Assembly (NCBI GenBank): GCA_028687755.1
Contig: JAQTZL010000006.1
Coordinates: 59,234-123,233, forward strand
Direction of reading: 5' to 3'
From: Candidatus Nanopelagicales bacterium
GTDB taxonomy: Bacteria > Actinomycetota > Actinomycetes > S36-B12
DNA: 64,000 nucleotides
The notes under the pieces are model-generated. The model did not search any database, was not told the origin of the DNA, and saw only the letters and a program-made list of their open reading frames with translations. The translations under genes were made by a program, and so were the position numbers. Below, piece by piece: positions 43,666-52,096 of the stretch (within the stretch, counting starts at the first letter, position 1; each line of letters begins with the position of its first letter).

Positions 43666-44598
43666 ATGAACGACGTTCGTAACGTGATCATCATTGGCTC
43701 TGGCCCTGCGGGCTACACCGCTGCTATCTATGCAGCTCGTGCGCAGTTGAACCCAATCCTGTTTGAAGGTTCGGTCACTGCAGGTGGCGCGCTGATGAAC
43801 ACCACCGAAGTTGAGAACTTCCCTGGCTTCACCGACGGCATCATGGGACCCGCACTCATGGAAAACATTCGGGCACAAGCCGATCGCTTTGGTGCCGAAA
43901 TCATTACTGACGACATCGTCAGTGCCGATCTCACCGGTGACATTAAGACTGTCGTTGATGGCAATGGCAATACCTACCAAGCCAAGTCAGTCATTCTCGC
44001 GATGGGTTCGGGTTACCGCGAGTTGGGTCTTGATAGTGAAAAACGCCTTTCAGGCCATGGTGTTTCCTGGTGTGCAACCTGCGACGGTTTCTTCTTCCGT
44101 GAACAAGATATTGCAGTAGTGGGTGGCGGTGACTCTGCCCTTGAAGAAGCAACCTTCCTCACTCGCTTTGCCAAGAGCGTCACGTTGATTGTTCGTCGTG
44201 ATGAACTTCGTGCCAGCAAGATCATGCAAGAGCGCGCGCTGTCGAATGAAAAGATCACTGTTGCTTGGAACTCGATTCCAGAGGAAATCCTTGGTGACAC
44301 AAAGGTCAGCGGCATTAAGTTGCGCGATCGCCTCACCGATGAGGTTCGTGAACTTGCGATTACTGGCTTGTTTGTTGCTATTGGCCACGATCCGCGCTCA
44401 GAGTTGGTCAAGGGTCAAGTTGACCTTGATAACGAGGGCTATGTGAAGGTCGTGGATCGCACCACGGCTACCAATATTCCTGGCGTCTTTGCCTGTGGCG
44501 ACTTGGTCGACCACAGTTACCGCCAGGCAATCACCGCTGCTGGCTCTGGATGTTCTGCTGCCCTAGACGCAGAACGCTGGCTGGCAGCTTCCGAGTAA
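43666..44598 (+). CDS. trxB: thioredoxin-disulfide reductase
   Basis: A 310-residue FAD- and NADPH-dependent flavoenzyme reducing thioredoxin. The FAD motif [18 protein letters not shown] is at the N-terminus, the redox-active CATCDGFFF is near residues 135-143, the NADPH motif [18 protein letters not shown] follows, and [34 protein letters not shown] closes the FAD domain. ATG 43666 has GAGGAA upstream. It lies 46 bases before trxA and after the sigM/anti-sigma pair, the usual actinobacterial order, suggesting SigM-linked redox control. Confidence 0.97.
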   Translation: MNDVRNVIIIGSGPAGYTAAIYAARAQLNPILFEGSVTAGGALMNTTEVENFPGFTDGIMGPALMENIRAQADRFGAEIITDDIVSADLTGDIKTVVDGNGNTYQAKSVILAMGSGYRELGLDSEKRLSGHGVSWCATCDGFFFREQDIAVVGGGDSALEEATFLTRFAKSVTLIVRRDELRASKIMQERALSNEKITVAWNSIPEEILGDTKVSGIKLRDRLTDEVRELAITGLFVAIGHDPRSELVKGQVDLDNEGYVKVVDRTTATNIPGVFACGDLVDHSYRQAITAAGSGCSAALDAERWLAASE

Positions 44599-44644
44599 CC
44601 TAAGACCACCGCAGTTTCACCTGCCTACTTCAAGGAGAACCCCC

Positions 44645-44965
44645 ATGGGCGCAACCAAGATCGTGACCGAAGCAAACTTTGCTGAAGATGTGCTGATGAG
44701 CGACAAGCCTGTGCTCGTTGACTTCTGGGCTGAGTGGTGCGGACCTTGCAAGATGATCGCTCCAATCCTCGAAGAGATTGCGGCAAACAACGAAGGCATC
44801 ACCATCGTGAAGCTCAACGTTGATGAGAATCCAGCGCTTTCAGCTCAATACGGCATCACATCAATTCCAACCATGAACGTGTTCAAGGGTGGCGAAGTTG
44901 TGAAGTCGATCATCGGTGCAAAGCCAAAGGCTGCACTCCTCGCTGATCTGGCTCCTTACCTGTAA
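44645..44965 (+). CDS. trxA: thioredoxin
   Basis: A 106-residue thioredoxin with the WCGPCK active site near residues 31-36, the cis-proline ITSIPT near 74 and the standard fold. It reduces protein disulfides with electrons from TrxB encoded just upstream. AAGGAG lies 9 bases before ATG 44645. The cwlM-like gene follows after two bases, so all three share a transcript. Confidence 0.97.
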   Translation: MGATKIVTEANFAEDVLMSDKPVLVDFWAEWCGPCKMIAPILEEIAANNEGITIVKLNVDENPALSAQYGITSIPTMNVFKGGEVVKSIIGAKPKAALLADLAPYL

Positions 44966-44967
44966 CG

Positions 44968-46011
44968 ATGCACCGCCGCGGTGATACCGGGGCGGCCGTC
45001 GCCGAGGTGCGGGCGCGGCTCGCACATCTGGGTTATATCGATGAATCGCCAAGTGACGTGTTCGACAACGAACTCGATCATGCGGTTCGCGCCTTTCAAC
45101 AAGAACGTGGCTTAACGGTCGACGGCATTGTTGGTCCTGACACGTTTCGCAGACTCGATGAGGCGCGCTGGAAATTAGGCGATCGCGTATTGCGTTTCGT
45201 ACCAGGGCATTTGGTGCGTGGCGATGATGTTGCTGATCTACAACGGCGTTTAAACACACTGGGTTTTAATTCAGGTCGCGTTGACGGTGCTTTTGGTCGT
45301 CAAACCGATGTTGCCGTGCGTGAATTCCAAAAAAGTGTAGGTGACACTGTTGATGGCACCTGTGGTCCGGAAACCTTTCGAGCCTTTGAACGCTTAGTGC
45401 GCACCATCAGCGGTGGTAATGCTGCGAACTTGCGTGGCCGTTTAACTGTGTCTGCGTTGCAAACGGGTATTGCCGACAAGGTCATCGTGCTCGATCCTGG
45501 CTTTGATACCGATGATGAGCAAGCCAATGAAATTACACGATCAATTGCCATGCGCGTTGAAGGTCGACTTGCTGCATTGGGTACACAAGTATTTTTGACC
45601 CGCTCTGCAGTGAAGTCACTGGCCGACGATGCAACGCGTGCCGATTTTGCCAACCGCACCAATGCTGATCTGCTGATCTCATTGCACTGTGATCGTGTCC
45701 AAAGTTCGCGCCCCAATGGCATTGCCACCTTCTACTTCGGTGAATCCGAAGAAGGAACCCACTCCTATACGGGCCGTTCCCTTGCAGAGCAGATCCAAGT
45801 CGAGCTATGCGCCCGCACCCGGATGCACAACAACCGCTCACACCCACGAACCTGGGATTTATTGCGGATGAGTCGAATGCCCGCTGTACGCGTGGACCTG
45901 GGTTACCTGTCCAATCCGCAAGATTTAGCTCGGTTGACCCAGGCCAGCCATCAAGATGTGGTCGCAGCCGCCCTTGCAGCCGCAATTAGCCGGTTCTGCA
46001 AGCCCGTTTAG
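44968..46011 (+). CDS. cwlM: CwlM-like amidase homologue with two peptidoglycan-binding domains, probably not catalytic
   Basis: A 347-residue protein without a signal peptide. Two PG_binding_1 repeats occupy about 7-65 (GYIDESPSDVFDNELDHAVRAFQ, VDGIVGPDTFRRL) and 84-150 (LQRRLNTLGFNSGRVDGAFGRQTDVAVREFQ). An Amidase_3-type domain follows from about 168. Its first zinc ligand is lost (VLDPGF instead of DPGH), and the position of the catalytic Glu near the end reads VRVDLGYLSN instead of VELGFLSN; the middle His (SLHCDR) and an early Glu are kept. Mycobacterial CwlM, in the same place after trxA, is a cytoplasmic regulator of MurA rather than an amidase; the changes here fit that. Confidence 0.87.
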   Translation: MHRRGDTGAAVAEVRARLAHLGYIDESPSDVFDNELDHAVRAFQQERGLTVDGIVGPDTFRRLDEARWKLGDRVLRFVPGHLVRGDDVADLQRRLNTLGFNSGRVDGAFGRQTDVAVREFQKSVGDTVDGTCGPETFRAFERLVRTISGGNAANLRGRLTVSALQTGIADKVIVLDPGFDTDDEQANEITRSIAMRVEGRLAALGTQVFLTRSAVKSLADDATRADFANRTNADLLISLHCDRVQSSRPNGIATFYFGESEEGTHSYTGRSLAEQIQVELCARTRMHNNRSHPRTWDLLRMSRMPAVRVDLGYLSNPQDLARLTQASHQDVVAAALAAAISRFCKPV

Positions 46012-46046
46012 GCAATAAATCTGCACTCCCCGTACCCTTGAGTCCC

Positions 46047-47339
46047 ATGAGCAGCTCCCGACTTGATCCCTGGGTGGATTCATACGCCCAGCGCACCAAT
46101 GGGATGCAGGCCTCAGAAATCCGAGCCCTTTTCGCGGTGGCTTCCCGCCCCGAGGTGGTTTCCCTGGCTGGTGGCATGCCGTTCGTGCAGGCCCTCGATA
46201 TGGAAATGATGGCCGAGACCGTTTCCAAGCTGCTCCTAGAGCGCGGGGCAGTCGCACTCCAATACGGCTCTGGCCAGGGCGATGTGGTGCTTCGCGAGCA
46301 GATTCTTGATGTGATGGCCGAAGTGAAGGTCACTGCTCATCCCGATGACATCATCGTGACCACTGGTTCACAGATGGCTTTGGATCTGGTCACTCGCGTC
46401 TTTTGTAATCCCGGTGATGTGGTGCTCGTGGAAGCTCCGTCATATGTGGGTGCCCTTGGTGTCTTCCGTGCCTATGAGTGCGATGTCGTGCATGTGCCGA
46501 TGAATGACGAAGGTTTGAATCCGACAGCGCTTTGTGAAGCCATCGCTCGCGTGCGAGCTGAGGGCAAGACCGTGAAGATGATCTACACGATCCCTTCTTT
46601 CCATAACCCTGCTGGCATTACTCAGTCACAGGTTCGTCGTGCTGAAATTTTGGGCATCGCCAAGAGCGCTGGAATTTTGTTGCTTGAAGACGATCCCTAC
46701 GGCCTACTCGGGTTTGAAGGCGAACCTCCCGCCGCTATTCGGTCCCTTGATGAAGAAGGCGTGATTTATCTCGGCTCCTTCTCCAAGACCATCGCATCTG
46801 GTTTGCGGGTGGGCTGGGCTGTTGCTCCGCATGGTGTGCGCGAGAAATTAGTGCTCGCTGCTGAATCAGCCGTGTTGTGTCCGTCGAACTACAGCCAACT
46901 CACCATCTCGCAATATTTGGCCACGCAACCATGGCGCGAACAAATTAAGACGTATCAAGAGCTCTACCGCGAGCGTCGGGATGCATTGCTGGATTCTCTT
47001 GAGCAACTCATGCCTGCTGGAACAACATGGACCAAGCCTGCTGGTGGTTTCTATAGTTGGGTCACCTTGCCTGAGGGCCTTGATTCCAAAGCGATGTTGC
47101 CACGAGCCGTTTCGCAACTTGTTGCATACGTTCCAGGCACTGGTTTTTATGTCAATGGTGATGGGCGTTCAAATATGCGACTTTCATACTGCTATCCCGA
47201 CCCTGAACGTATTCGTGAAGGTGTACGGCGATTGGCAAGTGTTATCGAAGGTGAACTTGAAATCGCCCATACCTTCGGCACCAGCAGTGTCTTGCGCAAG
47301 AGTGACGGCGCTGACTTCCCCGCTCCAGATCTCGCGTAG
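46047..47339 (+). CDS. PLP-dependent class I/II aminotransferase
   Basis: A 430-residue aminotransferase of fold type I, close to 2-aminoadipate/valine-pyruvate-type transaminases. Seen are LAGGMPF and LQYGSGQGDVVLREQI near the N-terminus, IYTIPSFHNPAGIT near 195, LLEDDPYGLLGFEG near 223, the PLP lysine in YLGSFSKTIASGLRVGW near 252, and NMRLSYCYPD near 380. The ATG at 46047 has TACCCT (46033-46038) 8 bases upstream and no ribosome-binding site. Homologues occupy the same site next to cwlM and parB in other actinobacteria. The true substrate is unknown; envelope amino acid supply is a guess from neighbours. Confidence 0.85.
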   Translation: MSSSRLDPWVDSYAQRTNGMQASEIRALFAVASRPEVVSLAGGMPFVQALDMEMMAETVSKLLLERGAVALQYGSGQGDVVLREQILDVMAEVKVTAHPDDIIVTTGSQMALDLVTRVFCNPGDVVLVEAPSYVGALGVFRAYECDVVHVPMNDEGLNPTALCEAIARVRAEGKTVKMIYTIPSFHNPAGITQSQVRRAEILGIAKSAGILLLEDDPYGLLGFEGEPPAAIRSLDEEGVIYLGSFSKTIASGLRVGWAVAPHGVREKLVLAAESAVLCPSNYSQLTISQYLATQPWREQIKTYQELYRERRDALLDSLEQLMPAGTTWTKPAGGFYSWVTLPEGLDSKAMLPRAVSQLVAYVPGTGFYVNGDGRSNMRLSYCYPDPERIREGVRRLASVIEGELEIAHTFGTSSVLRKSDGADFPAPDLA

Positions 47340-47370
47340 TACCAACATTTTCAGGGAAAGGATCGAACAC

Positions 47371-48315
47371 ATGTCATCGTTCCTCGTGCTCTCCGGCGGA
47401 CTCTCCCCTGAACGTGATGTGTCATTGCGATCTGGTCGCCGTATCGCTGAAGCCTTGCGTTCGGTCACGGACGCGGAAGTGATTGAAGCTGACGTTGATT
47501 CATCACTCATTGAGATTTTGCATCGTCATCGCCCAGACTGTGTCATTCCAGTGCTTCATGGTGCAGCCGGTGAAGATGGTGCGCTGCGTGATGTGTTGAC
47601 CTCATTGAGCCTGTCTTATGTCGGGGCCACGGGTTCGGCGGCACGATTGGCATTCGATAAGCCAATTGCAAAGACCTTGATTGCAAACCAAGGCGTTGCA
47701 ACTCCGGCCGTGTTCGCATTGCCACACGCGACCTTCCGCGAGCTCGGTGCTGCAGCCCTCCTCGATGGCATTCGTGAAAATCTTGGATTACCCATCATGG
47801 TGAAACCCACATCTGGTGGATCAGCACTTGGATGTTCCGTCGTGCGTGCTGCTGATGATTTCCCACACGCCATGGTTGGCGCTTTTGCCTACAGCGAATT
47901 CGCCATGATGGAGCAATACATCAAGGGCACTGAAGTTGCGATCAGTGTGTTGGAAACCAGCGATGGCATCACCGCGCTTCCTGCAATTGAGATTGTTCCG
48001 CAGTCAGGTATTTACGATTACAACGCTCGCTATACCGCTGGTACCACTGAGTTTTTCGTGCCTGCTCGTCTGACTCCAGAAATTGCCGAAGAGTGCGCAC
48101 GCATTGCTGTACTCGCCCACCAAATACTTGGATTGCGGGACTGGTCACGTACCGATCTCATCGTTGATGAATCAGGAACTCCTTGGTTCCTGGAAACCAA
48201 TGCGGCACCTGGTCTTACTGAAACGAGCCTGTACCCGCAAGCCCTTGCAGCTGCTGGGCTCAATCTCGGTGAAGTCACCAAGGCGTTGGTTGAACGCGCA
48301 ATTTCGCGGGGATAG
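47371..48315 (+). CDS. D-alanine--D-alanine ligase-like ATP-grasp protein
   Basis: A 314-residue ATP-grasp ligase joining two D-alanines or similar for the peptidoglycan stem. Family positions: LSGGLSPERDVSLRSG near the start, VLHGAAGEDGALRDVLTSLSLSYVG, PIMVKPTSGGSALGCSVV (ATP-binding Lys), IYDYNARYTAGTTEFFVPA and the metal-binding WFLETNAAPGLTETSL near 280. Length matches DdlB. The open frame begins far upstream inside the aminotransferase gene, but family alignment and AGGGAAAGGA fix the start at ATG 47371. Whether this is the only Ddl of the organism cannot be told. Confidence 0.85.
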   Translation: MSSFLVLSGGLSPERDVSLRSGRRIAEALRSVTDAEVIEADVDSSLIEILHRHRPDCVIPVLHGAAGEDGALRDVLTSLSLSYVGATGSAARLAFDKPIAKTLIANQGVATPAVFALPHATFRELGAAALLDGIRENLGLPIMVKPTSGGSALGCSVVRAADDFPHAMVGAFAYSEFAMMEQYIKGTEVAISVLETSDGITALPAIEIVPQSGIYDYNARYTAGTTEFFVPARLTPEIAEECARIAVLAHQILGLRDWSRTDLIVDESGTPWFLETNAAPGLTETSLYPQALAAAGLNLGEVTKALVERAISRG

Positions 48316-48479
48316 CAGCTATTGCACAATGGCGTAGTTGCCACAATGAAGTAAGCCAGCGTTTTCCACAGCCTAGTTTTTCGTGGGCTGACATCCACAG
48401 CTACGTGATTGCTGTTGAATATCTACTGGGGTTACTGGAGTTTTGCCTTCTTGACTCCTAGTGAAAAGTAGGCGAAATT
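48316..48479. other. gap before the RelE-type toxin-antitoxin pair
   Basis: 164 bases with no gene. TTTTCCACA at 48362-48370 is one mismatch from a DnaA box, and TTGACT at 48451-48456 could be a -35. No strong terminator is visible after the ligase gene. Confidence 0.3.
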
Positions 48480-48767
48480 ATGAGTATGGCTATTCAACTT
48501 CCGTTATCGGAGGCTGGTGAACTCTCCGACCTTGTGGCACGTCTGAATGTCTCACCTGAACGAATTGTTCTCACCCAAGAAGATGGCACTGCTGTTGTGA
48601 TGTTGACTCTGGATGAGCTTGAAGGGCTTGAGGAGTCCTTGGATATTTTGAGTGACACTCCTGAAGTTCGTGAACTGAGTGCGGCAATTCGTGAGAGAGA
48701 ATTGTTCTCTCTTGAAGAAGTGAAAGCTGATTTCGACGACCGCCAGCGTCGTGGATTATCGGGTTAG
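48480..48767 (+). CDS. antitoxin, Phd/YefM-like
   Basis: A 95-residue antitoxin. The N-terminal part (MSMAIQLPLSEAGELSDLVARLNVSPERIVLTQEDGTAVVMLTLDELEGLEESLDIL) is the Phd/YefM DNA-binding fold with its typical strand-helix start. The acidic, charged C-terminus (RERELFSLEEVKADFDDRQRRG) would bind the toxin. ATG 48480 or 48486 could be used; neither has a ribosome-binding site. Its last 17 bases overlap the toxin start. Probable operator not identified. Confidence 0.83.
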   Translation: MSMAIQLPLSEAGELSDLVARLNVSPERIVLTQEDGTAVVMLTLDELEGLEESLDILSDTPEVRELSAAIRERELFSLEEVKADFDDRQRRGLSG

Positions 48768-49017
48768 TTTCACCTCTGCTGCGCGACGTAATCTTAACCA
48801 ACTGCCAGAGTCAGTTGCTGCTGCGTTTTTTGAGTTCGCTTATGGACCATTGTCGTTGCATCCTCTTCGAATTGGGAAGCCTTTATCTGGACCGTATGCC
48901 GGAGCTATCGTCGCGCGACGAGGTGAATATCGGGTTTTGTATCGCGTCAATAGCCATAGACGGCGCGTAGAAATTTTTCGGATTCAGCATCGGCGTGATG
49001 CCTATTTCGGAAATTAA
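48751..49017 (+). CDS. RelE/ParE-family toxin
   Basis: An 88-residue toxin with the compact RelE/ParE fold: VSFTSAARRNLNQLPESVAAAFFEF, IGKPLSGPYAGAIVARRGEYRVLYRVNSHRRRVEIFRIQHRRDAYF. The RVLYRV strand and the basic HRRD near the end fit the RelE mRNA-cutting subgroup, though ParE-like action cannot be excluded. GTG start at 48751, 17 bases inside the antitoxin. Its stop overlaps the parB stop by four bases on the opposite strand, so it was inserted against the chromosome-partitioning genes. Confidence 0.85.
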   Translation: MDYRVSFTSAARRNLNQLPESVAAAFFEFAYGPLSLHPLRIGKPLSGPYAGAIVARRGEYRVLYRVNSHRRRVEIFRIQHRRDAYFGN

Positions 49018-49961
49018 TTGGGATCGATCGCATCAGCAATGCGGCGCAGATCATCAAGATCAGCAACCTCAATAGTGATCTTGCCTCGGGAATTCTTTGA
49101 CTTCAATCCTGCAATGGTCACGCGGGTATCAAGCGCGTCTTCCAGGCGCCCAGCAACAAGTTCCAGCAGATCCGAGCTTGCAGTGACTGATGTTCGTGAC
49201 TTCTTTTTCGCCTGTGAATCACCCTTGGTAACCAGGATGATTTCTTCAACACTACGAACGCTTAAGCCTTCTTTAACAATGCGATCGGCGAGTTTTTGCA
49301 TTGCTGTTGGATCATCAAGACCTAATAGTGCGCGAGCATGGCCTGCGCTAATAACCCCTGCGGCTACACGCTTTTGCACATCACTGGGTAATTTCAACAA
49401 GCGCAAGGTGTTAGAAACCTGCGGGCGCGAACGACCAATACGCGTAGCGAGTTCTTCTTGGGTGCAACCAAAGTCTTCAAGAAGTTGCTGGTAGGCAGCA
49501 GCTTCTTCAAGTGGATTGAGATTTGCACGATGCAAGTTTTCTAACAGAGCATCGCGTAGCAGTGCATCATCATCAGTTTCACGAATGATGGCTGGGATGA
49601 CGGTGAGTCCTGCAAGCTTGCTTGAGCGCAGTCGACGTTCACCTGCAATGAGTTCATAACCGCTACCTGCTGGCCGCACCACAATCGGCTGCAGCAAGCC
49701 GATTTCTTTAATCGAATGCACTAACTCAGCAAGCGCTTCTTCATCGAAGATGGTTCGTGGTTGGCGAGGGTTGGGAACGATCGCATTGATGTCGAGTTCG
49801 GCATAGGAAAGACCATGCACACTCTCAACCTGAGGTTGAGGGATCGGGGCAGCGCTGGCTTTCGCCACATGGGCTGAGTCTGAAAGAGCGGTGGGCGCAG
49901 CAGCAGTCGGAATCAGGGCGCCCAGGCCCTTGCCCAAGCCTCGCTTCGGAGTCTCGCTCAT
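49014..49961 (-). CDS. parB: chromosome-partitioning protein ParB
   Basis: A 315-residue parS-binding CTPase. The N-terminus is a short ParA-interacting segment (RGLGKGLGALIPTA). The ParB domain includes IVPNPRQPRTIFDEEAL, LLQPIVVRPAGSGYELIAGERRLRSSKLAG (GERR box), ENLHRANLNPLEEAAAYQQLLEDF and the helix-turn-helix TQEELATRIGRSRPQVSNTLRLLKLP near residues 165-190. The C-terminal dimer domain ends DLDDLRRIADAIDPN. It clamps and spreads at the two parS sites found nearby. It lies 63 bases after parA. Confidence 0.96.
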   Translation of the reverse strand: MSETPKRGLGKGLGALIPTAAAPTALSDSAHVAKASAAPIPQPQVESVHGLSYAELDINAIVPNPRQPRTIFDEEALAELVHSIKEIGLLQPIVVRPAGSGYELIAGERRLRSSKLAGLTVIPAIIRETDDDALLRDALLENLHRANLNPLEEAAAYQQLLEDFGCTQEELATRIGRSRPQVSNTLRLLKLPSDVQKRVAAGVISAGHARALLGLDDPTAMQKLADRIVKEGLSVRSVEEIILVTKGDSQAKKKSRTSVTASSDLLELVAGRLEDALDTRVTIAGLKSKNSRGKITIEVADLDDLRRIADAIDPN

Positions 49962-50024
49962 AACTGCCTTTCCGTCACGTAATCGGTGTACAAACTGTCC
50001 GAATTGTTTAGGTTTGTATGTTTA

Positions 50025-50837
50025 TTACTGTGGATAAGTCTGTGGAGAAATACTTGCGAGCTCTTCAGCTGCTTGGCGATATGTGAGGGCACCCGGCGAT
50101 GAAGGGTCGTAGGTCAGCACCGTCTGTGCATAACTTGGTGCCTCGCTGACCCGCACATTGCGTGGGATCACGGTTCCCAATACGCGCTTGCCAAAATGGG
50201 TGCGTACTTCCTCGGCTACTTGAGCTGCCAAGCGGGTGCGTCCGTCGTACATGGTCAACAAAATTGCTGAGACTTCCAGTTGTGGATTGAGGTGGGTTTT
50301 GACCATCTCAATTGTGCGCAGCAGCTGCGAAAGTCCTTCTAATGCGTAGTACTCACACTGGATGGGCAGCAATACCTCACGTGCTGCCACCAAGCCGTTC
50401 AGGGTCAACAAGCCAAGTGATGGTGGGCAATCAAGGAGGAAGTAGTCCACTGGCTCACCATCGGCGGCACATTCGGCGATGTAGGCATCCAGAGCCCGGG
50501 TGAGGCGATACTCACGAGCAACCTGAGAGACCAGCTCGATTTCAGCTCCAGCCAAGTCAATTGTGGCGGGAACACAACGCAACAAGGGGATATCTGGGCA
50601 GTCTTGGATCACATCAGCAATCGCGGCATCGCCTATGAGCACCTCATAGATCCCAGGAACACCCTCGCGATGGTCAGCACCAAGGGCAGTCGAGGCGTTG
50701 CCTTGTGGGTCCATATCGATCACCACCACGCGAGCTCCCCCGATGGCCAGGGCTGCTGCGATGTTGACTGTGCTGGTGGTTTTACCTACGCCACCTTTTT
50801 GGTTGGCGATCGTGATGATGCGGGTCATTGCGGCCAC
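50025..50837 (-). CDS. parA: chromosome-partitioning ATPase ParA (Soj)
   Basis: A 270-residue deviant Walker A ATPase that forms gradients on DNA to move ParB complexes. IITIANQKGGVGKTTSTVN holds the signature; VVIDMDPQGNASTALG and YFLLDCPPSLGLLTLNGL follow. GTG 50837 is chosen because AAGGA lies 6 bases upstream; an ATG at 50828 is an alternative. Two DnaA-box-like sequences (TGTGGATAA at 50029-50037, TGTGGAGAA at 50041-50049) overlap its 3' end. A perfect parS lies 27 bases upstream of the start. Confidence 0.97.
   Translation of the reverse strand: MAAMTRIITIANQKGGVGKTTSTVNIAAALAIGGARVVVIDMDPQGNASTALGADHREGVPGIYEVLIGDAAIADVIQDCPDIPLLRCVPATIDLAGAEIELVSQVAREYRLTRALDAYIAECAADGEPVDYFLLDCPPSLGLLTLNGLVAAREVLLPIQCEYYALEGLSQLLRTIEMVKTHLNPQLEVSAILLTMYDGRTRLAAQVAEEVRTHFGKRVLGTVIPRNVRVSEAPSYAQTVLTYDPSSPGALTYRQAAEELASISPQTYPQ
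50029..50049. promoter_or_regulatory. two DnaA-box-like sequences at the end of parA
   Basis: TGTGGATAA (50029-50037, perfect) and TGTGGAGAA (50041-50049, one mismatch) lie in tandem at the parA/parB junction. They may be part of a DnaA-titrating set near the origin. Confidence 0.4.
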
Positions 50838-50863
50838 CCAAGATCCTTCGTGGGTTCCTGCAA

Positions 50864-50879
50864 TGTTTCACGTGAAACA
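50864..50879. promoter_or_regulatory. parS: parS centromere-like site (perfect)
   Basis: TGTTTCACGTGAAACA, the complete 16-base palindrome consensus for ParB nucleation, in the parA upstream region. Confidence 0.96.
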
Positions 50880-50945
50880 GGCCAACCAAGTGCTGAAGTT
50901 TGGGGCTTTTCTTCAGGCTTCGGGGTATCGGCTGACGACATGCGC

Positions 50946-51587
50946 TTATTGTGCCGCACTCAGGTGCGCCGTGACCACAGTGGTCGCTGGCTCAACCCAA
51001 GGGCTACCAACCTGCACAACGTGAACATCGCGTAGTCGGAACTGGGTGATCTCAGCCGCGGCGGATTCAATTTCTTCTACTGCGGACTGCCCCTTCAACG
51101 TAACCAAACGGCCACCCTCATGAAGTAAGGGAATGGTCCAACCTAAGAGCTTGCCTAGTGGTGCGACAGCACGGGCAGTGACCACATCAAAGGTTCCCCA
51201 AACGGCCTTGACGGCTTCCCCGCGTCCGCGCAGCACTGTTACTCGATCGCCGACCCCTAGGTTTTCCACGGCCTGAGTCAAAAAGTTCGCTCGCCGCAAC
51301 AGGGGTTCGATCAGGGTGACGTGAAGATCTGGTCGAGCAAGGGCCCACACCAATCCCGGCAGACCGGCGCCTGAACCCACATCGGCCACGGTCGCGTTCA
51401 ATGGGACAAGTTCCGCAGATGGATCAACAACGACGGCTGAATTCAGTAAATGGCGCGACCACAGACGGGGAACTTCACGCGGGCCGATCAATCCGTGGTC
51501 AACCCCGTCACTTGCCAAGATGTCTGCATAGCGTTGCAAGAGTTCTGCTTGCGGCTCCAGCCAGGCTGGTAGGTCGGGGTGTTTCAC
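50946..51587 (-). CDS. rsmG: 16S rRNA (guanine-527-N7)-methyltransferase RsmG
   Basis: A 213-residue SAM-dependent methyltransferase that modifies G527 in the decoding centre of 16S rRNA. Motif I is VADVGSGAGLPGLVWALARPDLHVTLIEPLLRRANFL (near residues 69-105), followed by ARAVAPLGKLLGW and GGRLVTLKGQSAVEEI. Length is typical. The GTG start at 51587 lies in the second parS site. A 108-base gap separates it from parA and contains the first parS. Confidence 0.95.
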   Translation of the reverse strand: MKHPDLPAWLEPQAELLQRYADILASDGVDHGLIGPREVPRLWSRHLLNSAVVVDPSAELVPLNATVADVGSGAGLPGLVWALARPDLHVTLIEPLLRRANFLTQAVENLGVGDRVTVLRGRGEAVKAVWGTFDVVTARAVAPLGKLLGWTIPLLHEGGRLVTLKGQSAVEEIESAAAEITQFRLRDVHVVQVGSPWVEPATTVVTAHLSAAQ

Positions 51588-51595
51588 GTGAAACG
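51580..51595. promoter_or_regulatory. parS: second parS-like site, overlapping the rsmG start
   Basis: TGTTTCACGTGAAACG matches 15 of 16 parS positions; only the final base differs. It covers the GTG start codon of rsmG. Confidence 0.88.
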
Positions 51596-51598
51596 TGA

Positions 51599-52087
51599 TT
51601 AGCTGACGCGGATAACCACGCGGCGGTTTGGCTCTTCGCCTTCAGAGCCACTCACTAGACCTGCATCGGCAACTGCGTCGTGCACGATCTTGCGCTCAAA
51701 TGGCGTCATCGCTGGCATGCTCACAGGTGCTGCAGTGCGTTGCGCTTCGGCAATAGCAACCTTGGCTTGTTCCACGAGGTCTGCGCGCCGCTGAGCGCGG
51801 TGACCCGCAACATCGAGCATCAAGCGTGAACGATCGCCAGTTTCCCGGGCGGCAGCTAAGCGCGTGAGTTCCTGAAGTGAATCAAGCACTTCACCCTTAT
51901 CCCCTACCAAATGGGACAAATCACCTGATTTCACCTCAACAATGGAGACCATTGCGCGGTTTCCTTCAACGTCAATGTCGATGTCACCATCAAGATCAGC
52001 GATATCAAGCAGACCTTCGAGGTAATCCGCTGCGGCATCGCCTTCTTGTTCGAGCAGGCTGCGCTTTTCGGTTGATACGTCACTCAT
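51599..52087 (-). CDS. jag: R3H/KH RNA-binding protein Jag (KhpB)
   Basis: A 162-residue RNA-binding protein of the SpoIIIJ-associated Jag family. The N-terminal jag region is short; the KH domain contains VSIVEVKSGDLSHLVGDKGEVLDSLQELTRLAA (about 47-80) and the R3H domain MTPFERKIVHDAVADAGLVSGSEGEEPNRRVVI near the end. Encoded between yidC and rsmG, as usual. It is suspected to modulate envelope growth and small RNA function together with KhpA. Confidence 0.93.
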   Translation of the reverse strand: MSDVSTEKRSLLEQEGDAAADYLEGLLDIADLDGDIDIDVEGNRAMVSIVEVKSGDLSHLVGDKGEVLDSLQELTRLAAARETGDRSRLMLDVAGHRAQRRADLVEQAKVAIAEAQRTAAPVSMPAMTPFERKIVHDAVADAGLVSGSEGEEPNRRVVIRVS

Positions 52088-52096
52088 GAAACTCTC

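Noticed and set aside
46981..47370. Upstream extension of the D-Ala-D-Ala ligase frame inside the aminotransferase gene
   Set aside because: Family alignment and a ribosome-binding site place the ligase start at 47371.
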